Source of the DNA: Pseudotabrizicola sp051200875
Lineage (GTDB): Bacteria; Pseudomonadota; Alphaproteobacteria; Rhodobacterales; Rhodobacteraceae
Reading direction: 5' to 3'
DNA: 64,000 nucleotides
Assembly: GCF_051200875.1 (NCBI RefSeq)
Contig: NZ_CP195191.1
Location: 930,001-994,000 of the forward strand
Shown here: piece by piece, positions 43,504 through 52,534 of the stretch
How the letters are laid out: each line of letters opens with the position of its first letter
Position numbering within the stretch: position 1 is the first letter of the stretch
Translations under genes and position numbers: made by a program
Notes under the pieces: generated by a model
Database searches by the model: none
The model's input: the letters and a program-made list of their open reading frames with translations, nothing else
What the model was told of the DNA's origin: nothing

Positions 43504-43899
43504 ATGGGGACACAGGCTATTGGAATAGCGCAATTGACGCTTCGACTGGCTTTCGGTGCCGTCGTCGGCTATGCGGCATTCCTTCAATCCGTCTATTCAC
43601 CGGCCTTCGCCAGTTCCGGAAGTGGCGGAATTGGTGAAAGTACATCCCCTATCGTTCTGCATGCCTTGATGGCGGTTGCCGCAATCTGGCTTATCTTTGG
43701 GGTCAGGACTCGGGTCGTCGCGCTGTTCGGATTGTCCTGCTACGCCACTTTGTTCTGGCTTGAAACGCAGAACGGCTTTTCCACGCGGCTTGAATTTCTA
43801 GTGCCGTTGCAGATCGTAGCGCTACTCGCTCTCCCGCTGATCCTGTTCGGCGGCGGCCATTTCAGCCTGTACCGCGCGGGCTGGCGTAACCCCCTTTAA
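43504..43899 (+). CDS. DoxX-like membrane protein
   Basis: A 131-residue protein with four predicted membrane helices (near residues 10-28, 47-66, 70-85 and 98-117). The pattern LTLRLAFGAVVGYAAFLQSV followed by ALMAVAAIWLIFGVRTRVVAL is that of DoxX-like small membrane proteins, whose function in bacteria is mostly unknown. It stands alone, with a possible promoter upstream and a strong terminator downstream. Confidence 0.65.
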   Translation: MGTQAIGIAQLTLRLAFGAVVGYAAFLQSVYSPAFASSGSGGIGESTSPIVLHALMAVAAIWLIFGVRTRVVALFGLSCYATLFWLETQNGFSTRLEFLVPLQIVALLALPLILFGGGHFSLYRAGWRNPL

Positions 43900-43911
43900 G
43901 AACTCCGCCTC

Positions 43912-43954
43912 GGGCCGTAAGCGAGAGCATCGTTTACGGCCCACTTTTTGTTTT
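43912..43954 (+). terminator. Rho-independent terminator after the DoxX-like gene
   Basis: Perfect stem GGGCCGTAA (43912-43920) with TTACGGCCC (43934-43942), then ACTTTTTGTTTT. A textbook terminator 13 bases after the stop. Confidence 0.9.
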
Positions 43955-44009
43955 GGTTCAGAATTTTCACCCTCTTCCAAAAATGGCGGAAGCTGTATAG
44001 ATCGCCCAC

Positions 44010-45341
44010 ATGGCAGAGGTTTTACATATCATCGGCGGCGGAATGGCCGGATCCGAGGCCGCTTGGCAGGCGGCCAATATGGGCGTTGACGTGGTCATCC
44101 ATGAGATGCGGCCCAAAGTTGGCACTTTCGCGCATCGCACCGGCAATCTTGCGGAAATGGTGTGCTCCAATTCTTTCCGGTCAGATGACGATGAGAGGAA
44201 TGCCGTTGGCTTGCTGCATTGGGAGATGCGCGCTGCAAACGGTCTGATTATGGAGCAAGCGGCGGCGCATCGCCTTCCCGCAGGCGGAGCATTGGCCGTG
44301 GACCGCGACCCTTTCGCCGAAAGCGTCACGGCCAAGATCAAGGCGCATCCCCGGATTTCAGTGGTCTATGACGAAGTGCCCGAACTGCCGACAGAAGGCC
44401 ACTGGATCGTCGCCACTGGCCCATTGACCAGTGGTAACTTGGCTGAAAGCATTCGCACTGTAACGGGAGCCGAGCATCTCGCTTTCTTCGACGCCATCGC
44501 GCCAATCGTCTATGCAGAAAGCATCGACATGAATGTGGCCTGGCTGCAAAGCCGATACGACAAAGGCGAAACCGAAGAAGAGCGCACAGCCTATATCAAC
44601 TGCCCGATGAATAAGGCGCAGTATGAGGCCTTTATCGACGCGCTATTGGCTGCCGATAAAACCAACTTTCACGAAGGCGAAACGGCGGGCTACTTCGACG
44701 GCTGTCTGCCGATCGAGGTGATGGCAGAGCGTGGCCGCGAAACCCTGCGCCACGGACCGATGAAGCCTGTAGGGCTAACCAATGCGCATAAGCCCGAAGA
44801 AAAGGCCTATGCCGTGGTGCAATTGCGCCGCGATAACAAGCTGGGAACACTGTATAATATCGTCGGCTTCCAGACCAAGATGAAGTACGGGGCGCAAACC
44901 GAGGTGTTCAAGATGATCCCCGGACTGGAGGGCGCAAGCTTTGCCCGTCTCGGTGGCATCCATCGCAATACATTCATCAACTCGCCGACCCTGCTGGATG
45001 ACCAGATGCGGCTGAAGTCGCGCCCGAACATTCGGTTTGCGGGTCAGGTCACCGGCGTAGAAGGCTATGTTGAAAGCGCGGCGATGGGTCTTTTGGCGGG
45101 TCGAATGGCCGCAGCCGAAATTCTTGGGCGCACCCTGTCCCCGCCACCGCCAGAAACGGCAATGGGTGCGTTGATCACACACATTACGGGCGGCGCAGAG
45201 GCCAAGACCTTCCAGCCGATGAACGTGAATTTCGGCCTTTTCCCCCCGATTGATGCCAAAGGCGGGCGCCGGGGCCGCAAGGACCGCTACAAGGCCTATA
45301 CTGACCGCGCCAAAGAGGCGTTTACAGCGTGGCTGGCGTAA
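44010..45341 (+). CDS. trmFO: Folate-dependent tRNA (uracil-54) methyltransferase TrmFO
   Basis: Adds the methyl group of ribothymidine at position 54 of tRNA using methylenetetrahydrofolate and FAD. 443 residues. It begins LHIIGGGMAGSEAAWQAANM, the FAD-binding motif, and continues with HEMRPKVGTFAHRTGNLAEM and CSNSFRSDD, both hallmarks of TrmFO. Later segments CPMNKAQYEAFIDALL and GQVTGVEGYVESAAMGLLAG also fit. Most alphaproteobacteria use TrmFO rather than TrmA. The 3' end overlaps gluQ by 13 bases. Confidence 0.95.
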   Translation: MAEVLHIIGGGMAGSEAAWQAANMGVDVVIHEMRPKVGTFAHRTGNLAEMVCSNSFRSDDDERNAVGLLHWEMRAANGLIMEQAAAHRLPAGGALAVDRDPFAESVTAKIKAHPRISVVYDEVPELPTEGHWIVATGPLTSGNLAESIRTVTGAEHLAFFDAIAPIVYAESIDMNVAWLQSRYDKGETEEERTAYINCPMNKAQYEAFIDALLAADKTNFHEGETAGYFDGCLPIEVMAERGRETLRHGPMKPVGLTNAHKPEEKAYAVVQLRRDNKLGTLYNIVGFQTKMKYGAQTEVFKMIPGLEGASFARLGGIHRNTFINSPTLLDDQMRLKSRPNIRFAGQVTGVEGYVESAAMGLLAGRMAAAEILGRTLSPPPPETAMGALITHITGGAEAKTFQPMNVNFGLFPPIDAKGGRRGRKDRYKAYTDRAKEAFTAWLA

Positions 45342-46147
45342 CGCGTTTTGCCCCCTCTCCCACTGGCCCGTTACATCTGGGCCATGCCTACTCCGCCCTG
45401 ATCGCGGCCAGCCGAGGTGATCGGTTTCTTCTTCGAATCGAGGACATCGACACGGCGCGGTACAAGCCGGAATGGGAAGCGGCAATCTTTGATGATCTGT
45501 CCTGGCTTGGCCTACGTTGGGAACGGCCCGTCATGCGTCAGTCCGAACGCCAAGACGCCTATGAGCAGGCATTGATCCGGCTGGACTCTCTGGGGCTGAC
45601 CTATCATTGCACCTGCACCCGCGGCGACATTCGTGCGGCCCTTTCCGCACCCCAGGAAGGTGCGCCTGTCATCGGGCCTGATGGTCCGATCTATCCGGGA
45701 ACCTGTCGGGCGCTTGGCCATAAGACAGGCGCAGTCCGACTGCATATGGCCAAAGCGATGGAGCGATTGGGCGATGTGCGATTTATCGAAACAGGCACAC
45801 GCGCAGGCGCCCATATCATATCAGCAGAGCATTTGATCACCCAAGTCGGTGATATTGTTCTGGCTCGCAAGGATATTGGCACCAGTTACCATTTGTCCGT
45901 TGTCGTTGATGATGCGGCGCAAGAGATCACCGAAGTAACACGCGGCGAAGACCTTTTCGACGCTACGGCCATTCATGTGGCGCTGTTTCGGTTGTTGAAC
46001 TTGCCGGTCCCGCTATTTCATCACCACAAGCTGATCCGCGATGAAAACGGCAAACGTCTGGCAAAGCGGGATGACGCCCGGGCCCTGTCTAGATACAGGG
46101 CCGAAGGCGCCACACCTGATGATATCCGCCGGATGGTCGGTCTTTAG
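45329..46147 (+). CDS. gluQ: Glutamyl-Q tRNA(Asp) synthetase
   Basis: Attaches glutamate to queuosine at the wobble position of tRNA-Asp. The 272-residue chain is a truncated glutamyl-tRNA synthetase: catalytic core with PSPTGPLHLGHAYSAL (HIGH motif), the zinc-binding CTCTRGD plus the later YPGTCR, and a KMSKS equivalent GKRLAKRD, but no anticodon-binding domain. This is the GluQRS layout. The GTG start lies inside the end of trmFO, so the two tRNA-modifying enzymes are translationally coupled. The stop overlaps the convergent gene by four bases. Confidence 0.93.
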   Translation: MAGVTRFAPSPTGPLHLGHAYSALIAASRGDRFLLRIEDIDTARYKPEWEAAIFDDLSWLGLRWERPVMRQSERQDAYEQALIRLDSLGLTYHCTCTRGDIRAALSAPQEGAPVIGPDGPIYPGTCRALGHKTGAVRLHMAKAMERLGDVRFIETGTRAGAHIISAEHLITQVGDIVLARKDIGTSYHLSVVVDDAAQEITEVTRGEDLFDATAIHVALFRLLNLPVPLFHHHKLIRDENGKRLAKRDDARALSRYRAEGATPDDIRRMVGL

Positions 46148-46563
46148 CGTTCTTTGATCTTGCAGCTGCCGTCGCCGCGCGTTTGGTTCGTGTAGCCTTG
46201 GGCCTGCATCGTGATAAATGCGTTCTTCTTCGCCTTGAAGTAACTTACCCGATAGACCAGTGTCGCCAGCTGACCAGCGTTGTCCCGCGCCTTGACCGTC
46301 CAGCCGACCGTGAGTTTCGCGGCACTGTCGGATTTAATGGCCCCGACGATCGTTTTCTTTTTGGTGAAGTACTGAATGATCGGGTCGGCGACCAAAATCT
46401 CTGAAGTATCAGGGGTTGTGACGAAAACGACTTGCGCGGGTATCCATGAAGAATTCCCCGGATCATTAAAGGAGCAATCATAGATTGTTTCAGCGCTCAC
46501 CATTGAAGTCGAAATGCAAACTGCTGCTGCGGCCATCAGGCCGCTAAAAGTATATTTATTCAA
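46144..46563 (-). CDS. Exported protein of unknown function
   Basis: A 139-residue protein with a clear leader (MNKYTFSGLMAAAAVCISTS, cut after VSA). The mature part has two cysteines (YDCSFND and DGSCKIKER) that may pair across the length of the domain, and a predominantly beta-strand look (LTVGWTVKARDNAGQLATLV). I do not recognise a family. It is probably periplasmic or secreted. It is convergent with gluQ and lies beyond the terminator of the sox operon, so it has its own promoter, which I could not place. Confidence 0.7.
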   Translation of the reverse strand: MNKYTFSGLMAAAAVCISTSMVSAETIYDCSFNDPGNSSWIPAQVVFVTTPDTSEILVADPIIQYFTKKKTIVGAIKSDSAAKLTVGWTVKARDNAGQLATLVYRVSYFKAKKNAFITMQAQGYTNQTRGDGSCKIKER

Positions 46564-46583
46564 TGGGGTTACCCTTGAACGTA

Positions 46584-46614
46584 AAATGGGGGCACGATTG
46601 CCATGCCCCCATTT
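46584..46614 (-). terminator. Terminator of the sox operon
   Basis: A stem of about ten pairs, AATGGGGGCA with TGCCCCCATT, lies 37 bases past soxG. On the minus strand it ends in ATTTTA. It is strong and separates the operon from the exported protein gene. Confidence 0.85.
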
Positions 46615-46650
46615 ATAAATCCTACCGTCGTCTAGGGCACAAAGGCCTTT

Positions 46651-47202
46651 TCACCCAATTTCACTGCCAGGTTGCGAACTGTGGCGCAAAAGTCCCATTA
46701 CATATCCTGCAACAGACCGGAAACAGACCACCGTAAACCCGGTCTCGTCTTTCCAGAAGGCGGCAGCCACCTGAGCCGTTCGGGTTCGACGAAGCTCTCC
46801 GATGGGAAGCGTGTCGAAATCAACCGGCGACAGCTTTTGCAAGACCTGATCCGCCTTCGCCCCCTCTACCCGGAAAACGGCCCGCGCATCTGACACATTG
46901 GCAGCAAGGTGGTGTTCACCTTTCAATGCCTCAGCAATGGCGTCCATCGCGGTCGCGGCCTCTTCATAAGGCAGGACCAAAAGGAACTCGTCCGGGCTCA
47001 TCCATCCAGCAGCCTTATCGCCGGCAGTGACGATCTGGCGTTGTGATGGAACGGTGCAACCAGTGGCGGCCTTGATCGCCTTGTCCAAGCCATTGGTGCC
47101 AGCCTTGGCCCGCAGCGTAATCATGCCCAAGGGGCCAATTTCGCGGACCTTGGCAAAGCCGTCAAAGCTTGCGCCGTTCAAAGGGGATACTGGATTAGAC
47201 AT
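46651..47202 (-). CDS. soxG: Sarcosine oxidase gamma subunit
   Basis: Small subunit of heterotetrameric sarcosine oxidase, 183 residues from the ATG at 47202, which overlaps soxA by eight bases. The family segments IGPLGMITLRAKAG, GWMSPDEFLLVLP, VSDARAVFRVEGAKADQVL and GFTVVCFRSVAGYVMGLL are present. The subunit supports assembly and the folate-handling part of the alpha subunit and has no cofactor of its own. It is the last gene of the operon, followed by a terminator. Confidence 0.93.
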   Translation of the reverse strand: MSNPVSPLNGASFDGFAKVREIGPLGMITLRAKAGTNGLDKAIKAATGCTVPSQRQIVTAGDKAAGWMSPDEFLLVLPYEEAATAMDAIAEALKGEHHLAANVSDARAVFRVEGAKADQVLQKLSPVDFDTLPIGELRRTRTAQVAAAFWKDETGFTVVCFRSVAGYVMGLLRHSSQPGSEIG

Positions 47203-50200
47203 TCTGCTTCTCCCCTTCCGGGTCATAGAACACGGGGCTGACAACCTTGGCCTTGATGGTACCGCCTTTGCCATCGGTGAAGTCCACGGCCTCGCCCAAC
47301 CGGTCAGGGCCACGATGCAGAAGACCCATCGCAATGCCGCGCCCAAGGGTGGGCGAGAAATAGGTCGAGGTCACGCGACCCTGCACATTGCGCTGGCCAT
47401 TGGCATTGCTGCCGCCGGTCACGATATAGGCGCCATCCGGGATGACCCGACCATCAACGGTTTCAAAGCCAACCAACTGCCAGCGATCAGGGTTGGAAAG
47501 GAAGCTACGTTCCTGACCACGCTTGCCAAGGTAATCGGCCTTCTTCTTCGAAATCGCCCAACCAAGGCCCAGATCCTGCGGGATCACGGTACCATCGGTT
47601 TCGTCACCGATCATGATAAAGCCTTTTTCCGCCCGCATGACGTGCAGGCCTTCGGTGCCATATGGCATGGCGCCGAACTCTTCACCGGCTTTCACGCAAG
47701 CGTCCCAGAAGGCAGCGCCAAGGCTGGCCGGAACGGCAATTTCATAGGAAAGCTCACCCGAGAACGAGATGCGATAGACCCGCACCGGGAAGCCACCCAA
47801 GGTGCCATCGGCCAATTGCATGAACGGAAGTGTCTCTTTCGAGACGTCCATTCCGCCCAGTTTTTCCAGCAGTTTACGAGCTTTGGGGCCGACAACTGCA
47901 ACTTGGGCGTATTGCTCGGTCACATTGGCGGTGAAAACCTTCCAGTCCCACCATTCGCATTGCAGCCAGTCTTCCATCCAAGCGTGAATGCGATCTGCCC
48001 CGCCCGAGGTTGTGTGGCAAAGCCAGGTATCTTCGTCGATGCGCGCGACAACGCCGTCGTCCGACAGGAAGCCCTGTTCATTGCACATCAAACCGTAGCG
48101 GCACTTGCCAATGGGCAAAGTCGACATGACGCCTGTGTAAAGCATGTCAAGGAACTTGCCGGCATCCGGGCCTTTGACAATGATCTTGCCAAGGGTCGAG
48201 GCATCCAAAAGTCCCACGTTCTCACGCGTGTTCTTTACCTCGCGATGAACGGCCTGTTCATGCGTCTCGCCTGCCCGCGGGAAGCAATAGGGGCGGCGCC
48301 AGTAGCCAACCGGTTCGAAATAGGCGCCGTTCTTTTCATGCCATGAATGCATCGGGGTCTTGCGAAGCGGCTGGAAAATCTCACCGCGCGCTTCACCAGC
48401 CAAGGCACCAATGGTCACCGGCGTATAAGGCGGACGGAAAGTCGTGGTGCCCACCGAAGGGATCGCGGCACCAAGGCTGTCTGCCAGAATGGCAAGGCCA
48501 TTGATGTTCGACAGCTTACCCTGATCAGTGGCCATCCCTAACGTCGTGTAACGCTTGGTATGTTCGACAGACTCATATCCTTCGCGTGCGGCCAACTGAA
48601 CGTCGGACACTTTCACGTCGTTCTGATAATCCAGCCACATCTTTGAACGCAGCGAGATCGGCGCGCCTTGCGGCATCATCCAAACCGGCTCCATCGGGGC
48701 CTCTTCGGCCACGACATGTGCGACATCCTTCGCCTTTTTTGGCTTAAGACCAATGGCTTCAAGCGCAATCTTGATCTGTGCCGAGGCGTCGGAAACCGCA
48801 GCGCGCAGCGCCCCATTCGCAGCCCCTGCCGGATAGACAAGCGGGCTGCCATCATGCGTCAACGGAGGACGTGTTGCATCAGGACGGAACATCGCCTGCG
48901 CCTCATCCCAAAGCAGCTTGCCGCCGCAATGGCTCCACAGATGAACGACTGGGGACCAGCCACCCGACATTGCAACGGCGTTACATTCGATCAATGTAGT
49001 GGCAGAGCCTTCACCTGCAAAGTTGCAGATCTCTACGCCTTCAACGCGCTTGCCGCCTTTGACTTTGGCAATCGCCTTACCGGCCTCGACCCGAATGCCA
49101 AGGGCGCGCGCCTTTTGCGGTAATTCTCCATCAGCCTTTGCACGGGCATCAATAACTGCAGCGACCTCAAGCCCCGCTGCATGCAAGGCAAGTGCGGTGC
49201 GGTAGGCGTCGTCGTTGTTGGTCACAACAACGGTCCGGTCACCCGGAGAAACAGCCCAGTTCACGACGTAATCGCGCACCGCGCCCGCAAGCATGACCCC
49301 AGGAATATCGTTCCCCGCAAACGACAGCGGACGTTCAATCGCACCAGTTGCAGCGACAACTTTGCCCACGCGCAAACGCCACAGGCGGTGCTTTGGACGT
49401 CCGTCTCCCGGCGTGTGGTCGGCAACTTTCTCATCAACCAACACATAGCCGTGATCGTAAAGCCCCGCCGCCATCGCACGCGTCTTGAGCGTCACGTTCT
49501 CCATGCCTGCTAGTTCGGTGATTGCCGCATCAACCCACTCACCAGCTGACTGCCCGTCGATCACATCGCCATCCACCGGTGCACGGCCGCCCCAATGGGC
49601 GGTCTGTTCGACCAGCCATACGCGAGCACCGGCACGGCCAGCCGTCAAAGCGGCTTGCAGACCCGCCACACCACCACCGACGATCAAGAGATCGCAAAAG
49701 CCATAGGCCTGTTCATAGCGGTCCGCATCACGCTCCTTTGGCGCTTTGCCAAGGCCTGCAGACTGGCGGATGATCGGTTCAAAGAAGTGCTTCCACGCGG
49801 CACGCGGGTGAATGAAGGTCTTATAGTAGAACCCAGCAGGCAGAAAGCGCGCAGCGTAGTTATTGACCACGCCAACGTCGAATTCCAGACTTGGCCAATG
49901 GTTCTGGCTGCTGGATTCCAAACCGTCAAAAAGCTCGGTTGTCGTTGTCCGCTGGTTCGGTTCCAGACGGGCGCCGCTACCAAGATTGACGAGGGCGTTT
50001 GGTTCCTCGGCGCCACTGCCGACGATACCACGCGGACGGTGGTACTTGAACGAACGCCCTACCAGCATCTGGTCATTGGCCAAGAGGGCCGAAGCAAGCG
50101 TGTCGCCCTCATATCCCCGCAGGCGCTTGCCGTTGAAGGTGAAGTCGCAAGATTGGGAGCGCTGGATCAGACGCCCCCCGGATTTCAGACGGGAGCTCAT
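47195..50200 (-). CDS. soxA: Sarcosine oxidase alpha subunit
   Basis: Large subunit, 1001 residues. The N-terminal part is a ferredoxin-like fold (FTFNGKRLRGYEGDTLASAL), then an NAD-binding Rossmann region (DLLIVGGGVAGLQAALTAGR), and the last 400 residues are a GcvT-like domain that transfers the one-carbon unit to tetrahydrofolate (VGLLDASTLGKIIVKGPDA, GELSYEIAVPASLG). The enzyme oxidises sarcosine to glycine, making methylenetetrahydrofolate and hydrogen peroxide. The ATG at 50200 overlaps soxD by four bases. An earlier ATG exists 15 bases upstream. Confidence 0.95.
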   Translation of the reverse strand: MSSRLKSGGRLIQRSQSCDFTFNGKRLRGYEGDTLASALLANDQMLVGRSFKYHRPRGIVGSGAEEPNALVNLGSGARLEPNQRTTTTELFDGLESSSQNHWPSLEFDVGVVNNYAARFLPAGFYYKTFIHPRAAWKHFFEPIIRQSAGLGKAPKERDADRYEQAYGFCDLLIVGGGVAGLQAALTAGRAGARVWLVEQTAHWGGRAPVDGDVIDGQSAGEWVDAAITELAGMENVTLKTRAMAAGLYDHGYVLVDEKVADHTPGDGRPKHRLWRLRVGKVVAATGAIERPLSFAGNDIPGVMLAGAVRDYVVNWAVSPGDRTVVVTNNDDAYRTALALHAAGLEVAAVIDARAKADGELPQKARALGIRVEAGKAIAKVKGGKRVEGVEICNFAGEGSATTLIECNAVAMSGGWSPVVHLWSHCGGKLLWDEAQAMFRPDATRPPLTHDGSPLVYPAGAANGALRAAVSDASAQIKIALEAIGLKPKKAKDVAHVVAEEAPMEPVWMMPQGAPISLRSKMWLDYQNDVKVSDVQLAAREGYESVEHTKRYTTLGMATDQGKLSNINGLAILADSLGAAIPSVGTTTFRPPYTPVTIGALAGEARGEIFQPLRKTPMHSWHEKNGAYFEPVGYWRRPYCFPRAGETHEQAVHREVKNTRENVGLLDASTLGKIIVKGPDAGKFLDMLYTGVMSTLPIGKCRYGLMCNEQGFLSDDGVVARIDEDTWLCHTTSGGADRIHAWMEDWLQCEWWDWKVFTANVTEQYAQVAVVGPKARKLLEKLGGMDVSKETLPFMQLADGTLGGFPVRVYRISFSGELSYEIAVPASLGAAFWDACVKAGEEFGAMPYGTEGLHVMRAEKGFIMIGDETDGTVIPQDLGLGWAISKKKADYLGKRGQERSFLSNPDRWQLVGFETVDGRVIPDGAYIVTGGSNANGQRNVQGRVTSTYFSPTLGRGIAMGLLHRGPDRLGEAVDFTDGKGGTIKAKVVSPVFYDPEGEKQNV

Positions 50201-50520
50201 TTGTAGCCCTTCCAATCGGGGCGCTTGGCCTTGATTTTTTCAACGAGTTCAGCAGGAGGTTCGCTGGTTTGCGCCGGATATGTTCCGAAGACCTCAAGCG
50301 TTGCGGTGCAGCGTGCGGCCAAGAACCACTTGCCGCAGCCGTAGCTATGCCGCCAGCGTTCAAAGTGAACGCCTTTTGGGTTCTTTCGTGCAAACATGTA
50401 GGCTTCGAATTCATCATCGGATGAACCCGGACCGAACCGCTTCAGATGCGCTTCGCCACCGGGCGCCAGTTCCGTTTCCTCGGCCTTCACGCCGCAATAG
50501 GGGCATTCAAGGATCAGCAT
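50197..50520 (-). CDS. soxD: Sarcosine oxidase delta subunit
   Basis: Zinc-binding subunit of 107 residues. It begins MLILECPYCGVKAEETELAP; C6, C9, H58 and C62 (HSYGCGKW) match the zinc ligands known in SoxD. The start is set at 50520, preceded by AAAGGTG. It overlaps soxA by four bases. A terminator-like hairpin lies just upstream, between this gene and the small membrane protein gene. Confidence 0.95.
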   Translation of the reverse strand: MLILECPYCGVKAEETELAPGGEAHLKRFGPGSSDDEFEAYMFARKNPKGVHFERWRHSYGCGKWFLAARCTATLEVFGTYPAQTSEPPAELVEKIKAKRPDWKGYK

Positions 50521-50542
50521 GGGGCACCTTTGGACAGCAGAA

Positions 50543-50568
50543 AGGCGGGCGCCGTATGGCACCCGCCT
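50543..50568 (-). terminator. Hairpin inside the sox operon
   Basis: An 11-base-pair GC-rich stem with one mismatch (50543-50553 with 50558-50568) and a four-base loop. On the minus strand it is followed by TTTCTGCTG. It lies 27 bases past the small membrane protein gene and 23 bases before soxD, so it could attenuate transcription or stabilise the upstream message inside the operon. Confidence 0.6.
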
Positions 50569-50595
50569 TGAAAGATTGCAGAAGACGTGTCGCCG

Positions 50596-50931
50596 TCAGT
50601 TGCCTGCGGCAGCACCAGATTCGACTTGCGGCACAGGGTCAGCCGGGAACGGAGCGGCAGCAGCCGGGTCCGCAGGCTGCTCGGTTGCCGGAGCGGCTGG
50701 CTCGGCAGGGGCAGACGGTTCGATAGTGACAGTGGTCGAATTGTTCTCGACCGGAATAACTTGGGTTCCGGCGACTTCACCATCGTACATGGCATAGGCA
50801 ATGATGCCGACGGCGACGACGAGACCGCCAACAATGAACGCCATGCTGCCGCCCGAAGATTTCTCGGTTTCGCGGACATAGGTCTGACGGTTGGTGTAAT
50901 CGGTCGACGGACGGTTTGTATAATCGGACAT
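50596..50931 (-). CDS. Single-pass membrane protein within the sox operon
   Basis: A 111-residue protein between soxB and soxD. Residues 1-28 are polar with a repeated DYTNR unit. A membrane helix follows (MAFIVGGLVVAVGIIAYAMY, about 30-49). The C-terminal 55 residues are rich in proline, alanine and glutamate and are probably disordered. The orientation cannot be fixed from sequence. It is not a sarcosine oxidase subunit and I do not recognise a family. Its place in the operon, 70 bases after soxB, implies co-expression with the enzyme. Confidence 0.75.
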   Translation of the reverse strand: MSDYTNRPSTDYTNRQTYVRETEKSSGGSMAFIVGGLVVAVGIIAYAMYDGEVAGTQVIPVENNSTTVTIEPSAPAEPAAPATEQPADPAAAAPFPADPVPQVESGAAAGN

Positions 50932-51001
50932 GTAACTGGCTCCTTACAGGATATGAACACCCTGCAAACGCCCGTCCCAATCATTTGGTTCCCAAGTTCC
51001 A

Positions 51002-52249
51002 TCAGTGGGCCACCCCGGCCGCAACGCTTTCATCAATGAAGCGACCTTCACGGAAGCGCCACATATCGAATTCTGCCGCCAATGGCCCCGGCTCACCCTT
51101 TGCCATCAGATCGGCCATGGCCCAACCAGAACCCGGGATGGCCTTAAAGCCGCCCGTCCCCCAACCGCAGTTGATAAAGCAGTTACCCAGCGGGGTCTTC
51201 GAGATGATGGGAGAACGGTCGCCCGTCATATCCACGATACCGCCCCATTGGCGCAGCATCTTCAACCGCGACAGCATTGGGAAAGTTTCGATCAGGGCAC
51301 GCAGGGTTTCCTCAATGTGCTGGAACGACCCGCGCTGTGTGTAGTTGTTGAACCCATCGGTGCCGCCACCGATGACCATTTCGCCTTTGTCGGATTGCGA
51401 CATGTAGCCGTGCACGGTGTTGGCCATGACGACCACATCCATGCAGGGTTTGATCGGCTCGGACACCAGAGCCTGTAGGCAAAGCGATTCTACCGGCAGA
51501 CGGAAGCCTGCCATTTCGGCCAGCTGACCCGAATGACCGGCCACGACGATTCCAAGCTTTTTGGTGCCGATAAAACCCTTGGTGGTTTCGACACCCGTCA
51601 CCTTACCATTTTCGGACCGCACCCCTTTGACTTCGCAGTTCTGGATGATGTCCATGCCCATTTCCGAGCACCCGCGCGCATAACCCCAAGCCACAGCGTC
51701 ATGTCGCCCCGTACCGCCGCGCGGTTGCCAAAGCGCACCAAGAACCGGGTAACGCGGCCCTTCGATGTTCATGATCGGGCAAAGTTCCTTCACCTGCTGT
51801 GGGGTGATGAACTGGGTCTCCACGCCCTGAAGGCTGTTGGCATGCGCCGTGCGCAGGTAGCCGCGCACCTCGTGATGCGTCTGTGCCAGCATCATCACGC
51901 CGCGTGGCGAGAACATGACGTTGTAGTTCAGATCCTGCGACAGCGTCTCGTACAGGCTGCGCGCCTTTTCATAGATCGCGGCCGAAGGGTCTTGCAGGTA
52001 ATTTGAGCGGATGATCGTTGTGTTCCGCCCCGTGTTACCGCCGCCCAGCCATCCCTTTTCGATGATGGCGACATTGCGGATACCGTGGTTCTTTCCAAGG
52101 TAATATGCGGTTGCCAGACCATGGCCCCCTGCCCCCACAATAATGGCATCATATTCTTTCTTGGGTTCGGGCGCTCTCCACGCTCTTTCCCAGCCCATGT
52201 GATAGCTGAGCGCTTCTTTCGCGATGGCGAATACCGAATAGCGTTTCAT
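51002..52249 (-). CDS. soxB: Sarcosine oxidase beta subunit
   Basis: Catalytic subunit of 415 residues with the noncovalent FAD site YDAIIVGAGGHGLATAYYLG and the segment IEKGWLGGGNTGRNTTIIRS typical of SoxB. A covalent FMN is carried by a histidine in the region RGGTGRHDAVAWGYARG, by analogy with the corynebacterial enzyme. The active site oxidises sarcosine to an imine, which the alpha subunit processes. The start at 52249 (MKRYSVFAIAKEALSYHMGW) is preferred over an ATG nine bases upstream. It is the first gene of the operon soxB, small membrane protein, soxD, soxA, soxG. Confidence 0.96.
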   Translation of the reverse strand: MKRYSVFAIAKEALSYHMGWERAWRAPEPKKEYDAIIVGAGGHGLATAYYLGKNHGIRNVAIIEKGWLGGGNTGRNTTIIRSNYLQDPSAAIYEKARSLYETLSQDLNYNVMFSPRGVMMLAQTHHEVRGYLRTAHANSLQGVETQFITPQQVKELCPIMNIEGPRYPVLGALWQPRGGTGRHDAVAWGYARGCSEMGMDIIQNCEVKGVRSENGKVTGVETTKGFIGTKKLGIVVAGHSGQLAEMAGFRLPVESLCLQALVSEPIKPCMDVVVMANTVHGYMSQSDKGEMVIGGGTDGFNNYTQRGSFQHIEETLRALIETFPMLSRLKMLRQWGGIVDMTGDRSPIISKTPLGNCFINCGWGTGGFKAIPGSGWAMADLMAKGEPGPLAAEFDMWRFREGRFIDESVAAGVAH

Positions 52250-52534
52250 CGGGCGCATTCCTTGACGCTGACCTTGGAAGACATGTCCCTATCTGGACCG
52301 AAGGGTGGTTTTCGCCATCCCCCATTGCGGCACTACAGGGAAAATTGCGACATCGGCAAGAGGAGTTCCCGAAAAGCCGAGGGGTCGCCCCTTTTTCTTC
52401 GCCATAGCGGGTGCCAACGGCGAACTTCACCTCTTTTTGTCTGGCCGCTTTCGGCCTGCGTCCAATTGCGACTTTCAGATCAAGGTCCGAAAGGCTACAT
52501 CGGGGCAAGAAAAGACGAAAAAGGCGCATCGCAA

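Noticed and set aside
47027..48346. A 439-codon open frame on the plus strand opposite soxG and soxA
   Set aside because: It is an antisense shadow of two well-supported sarcosine oxidase subunit genes.
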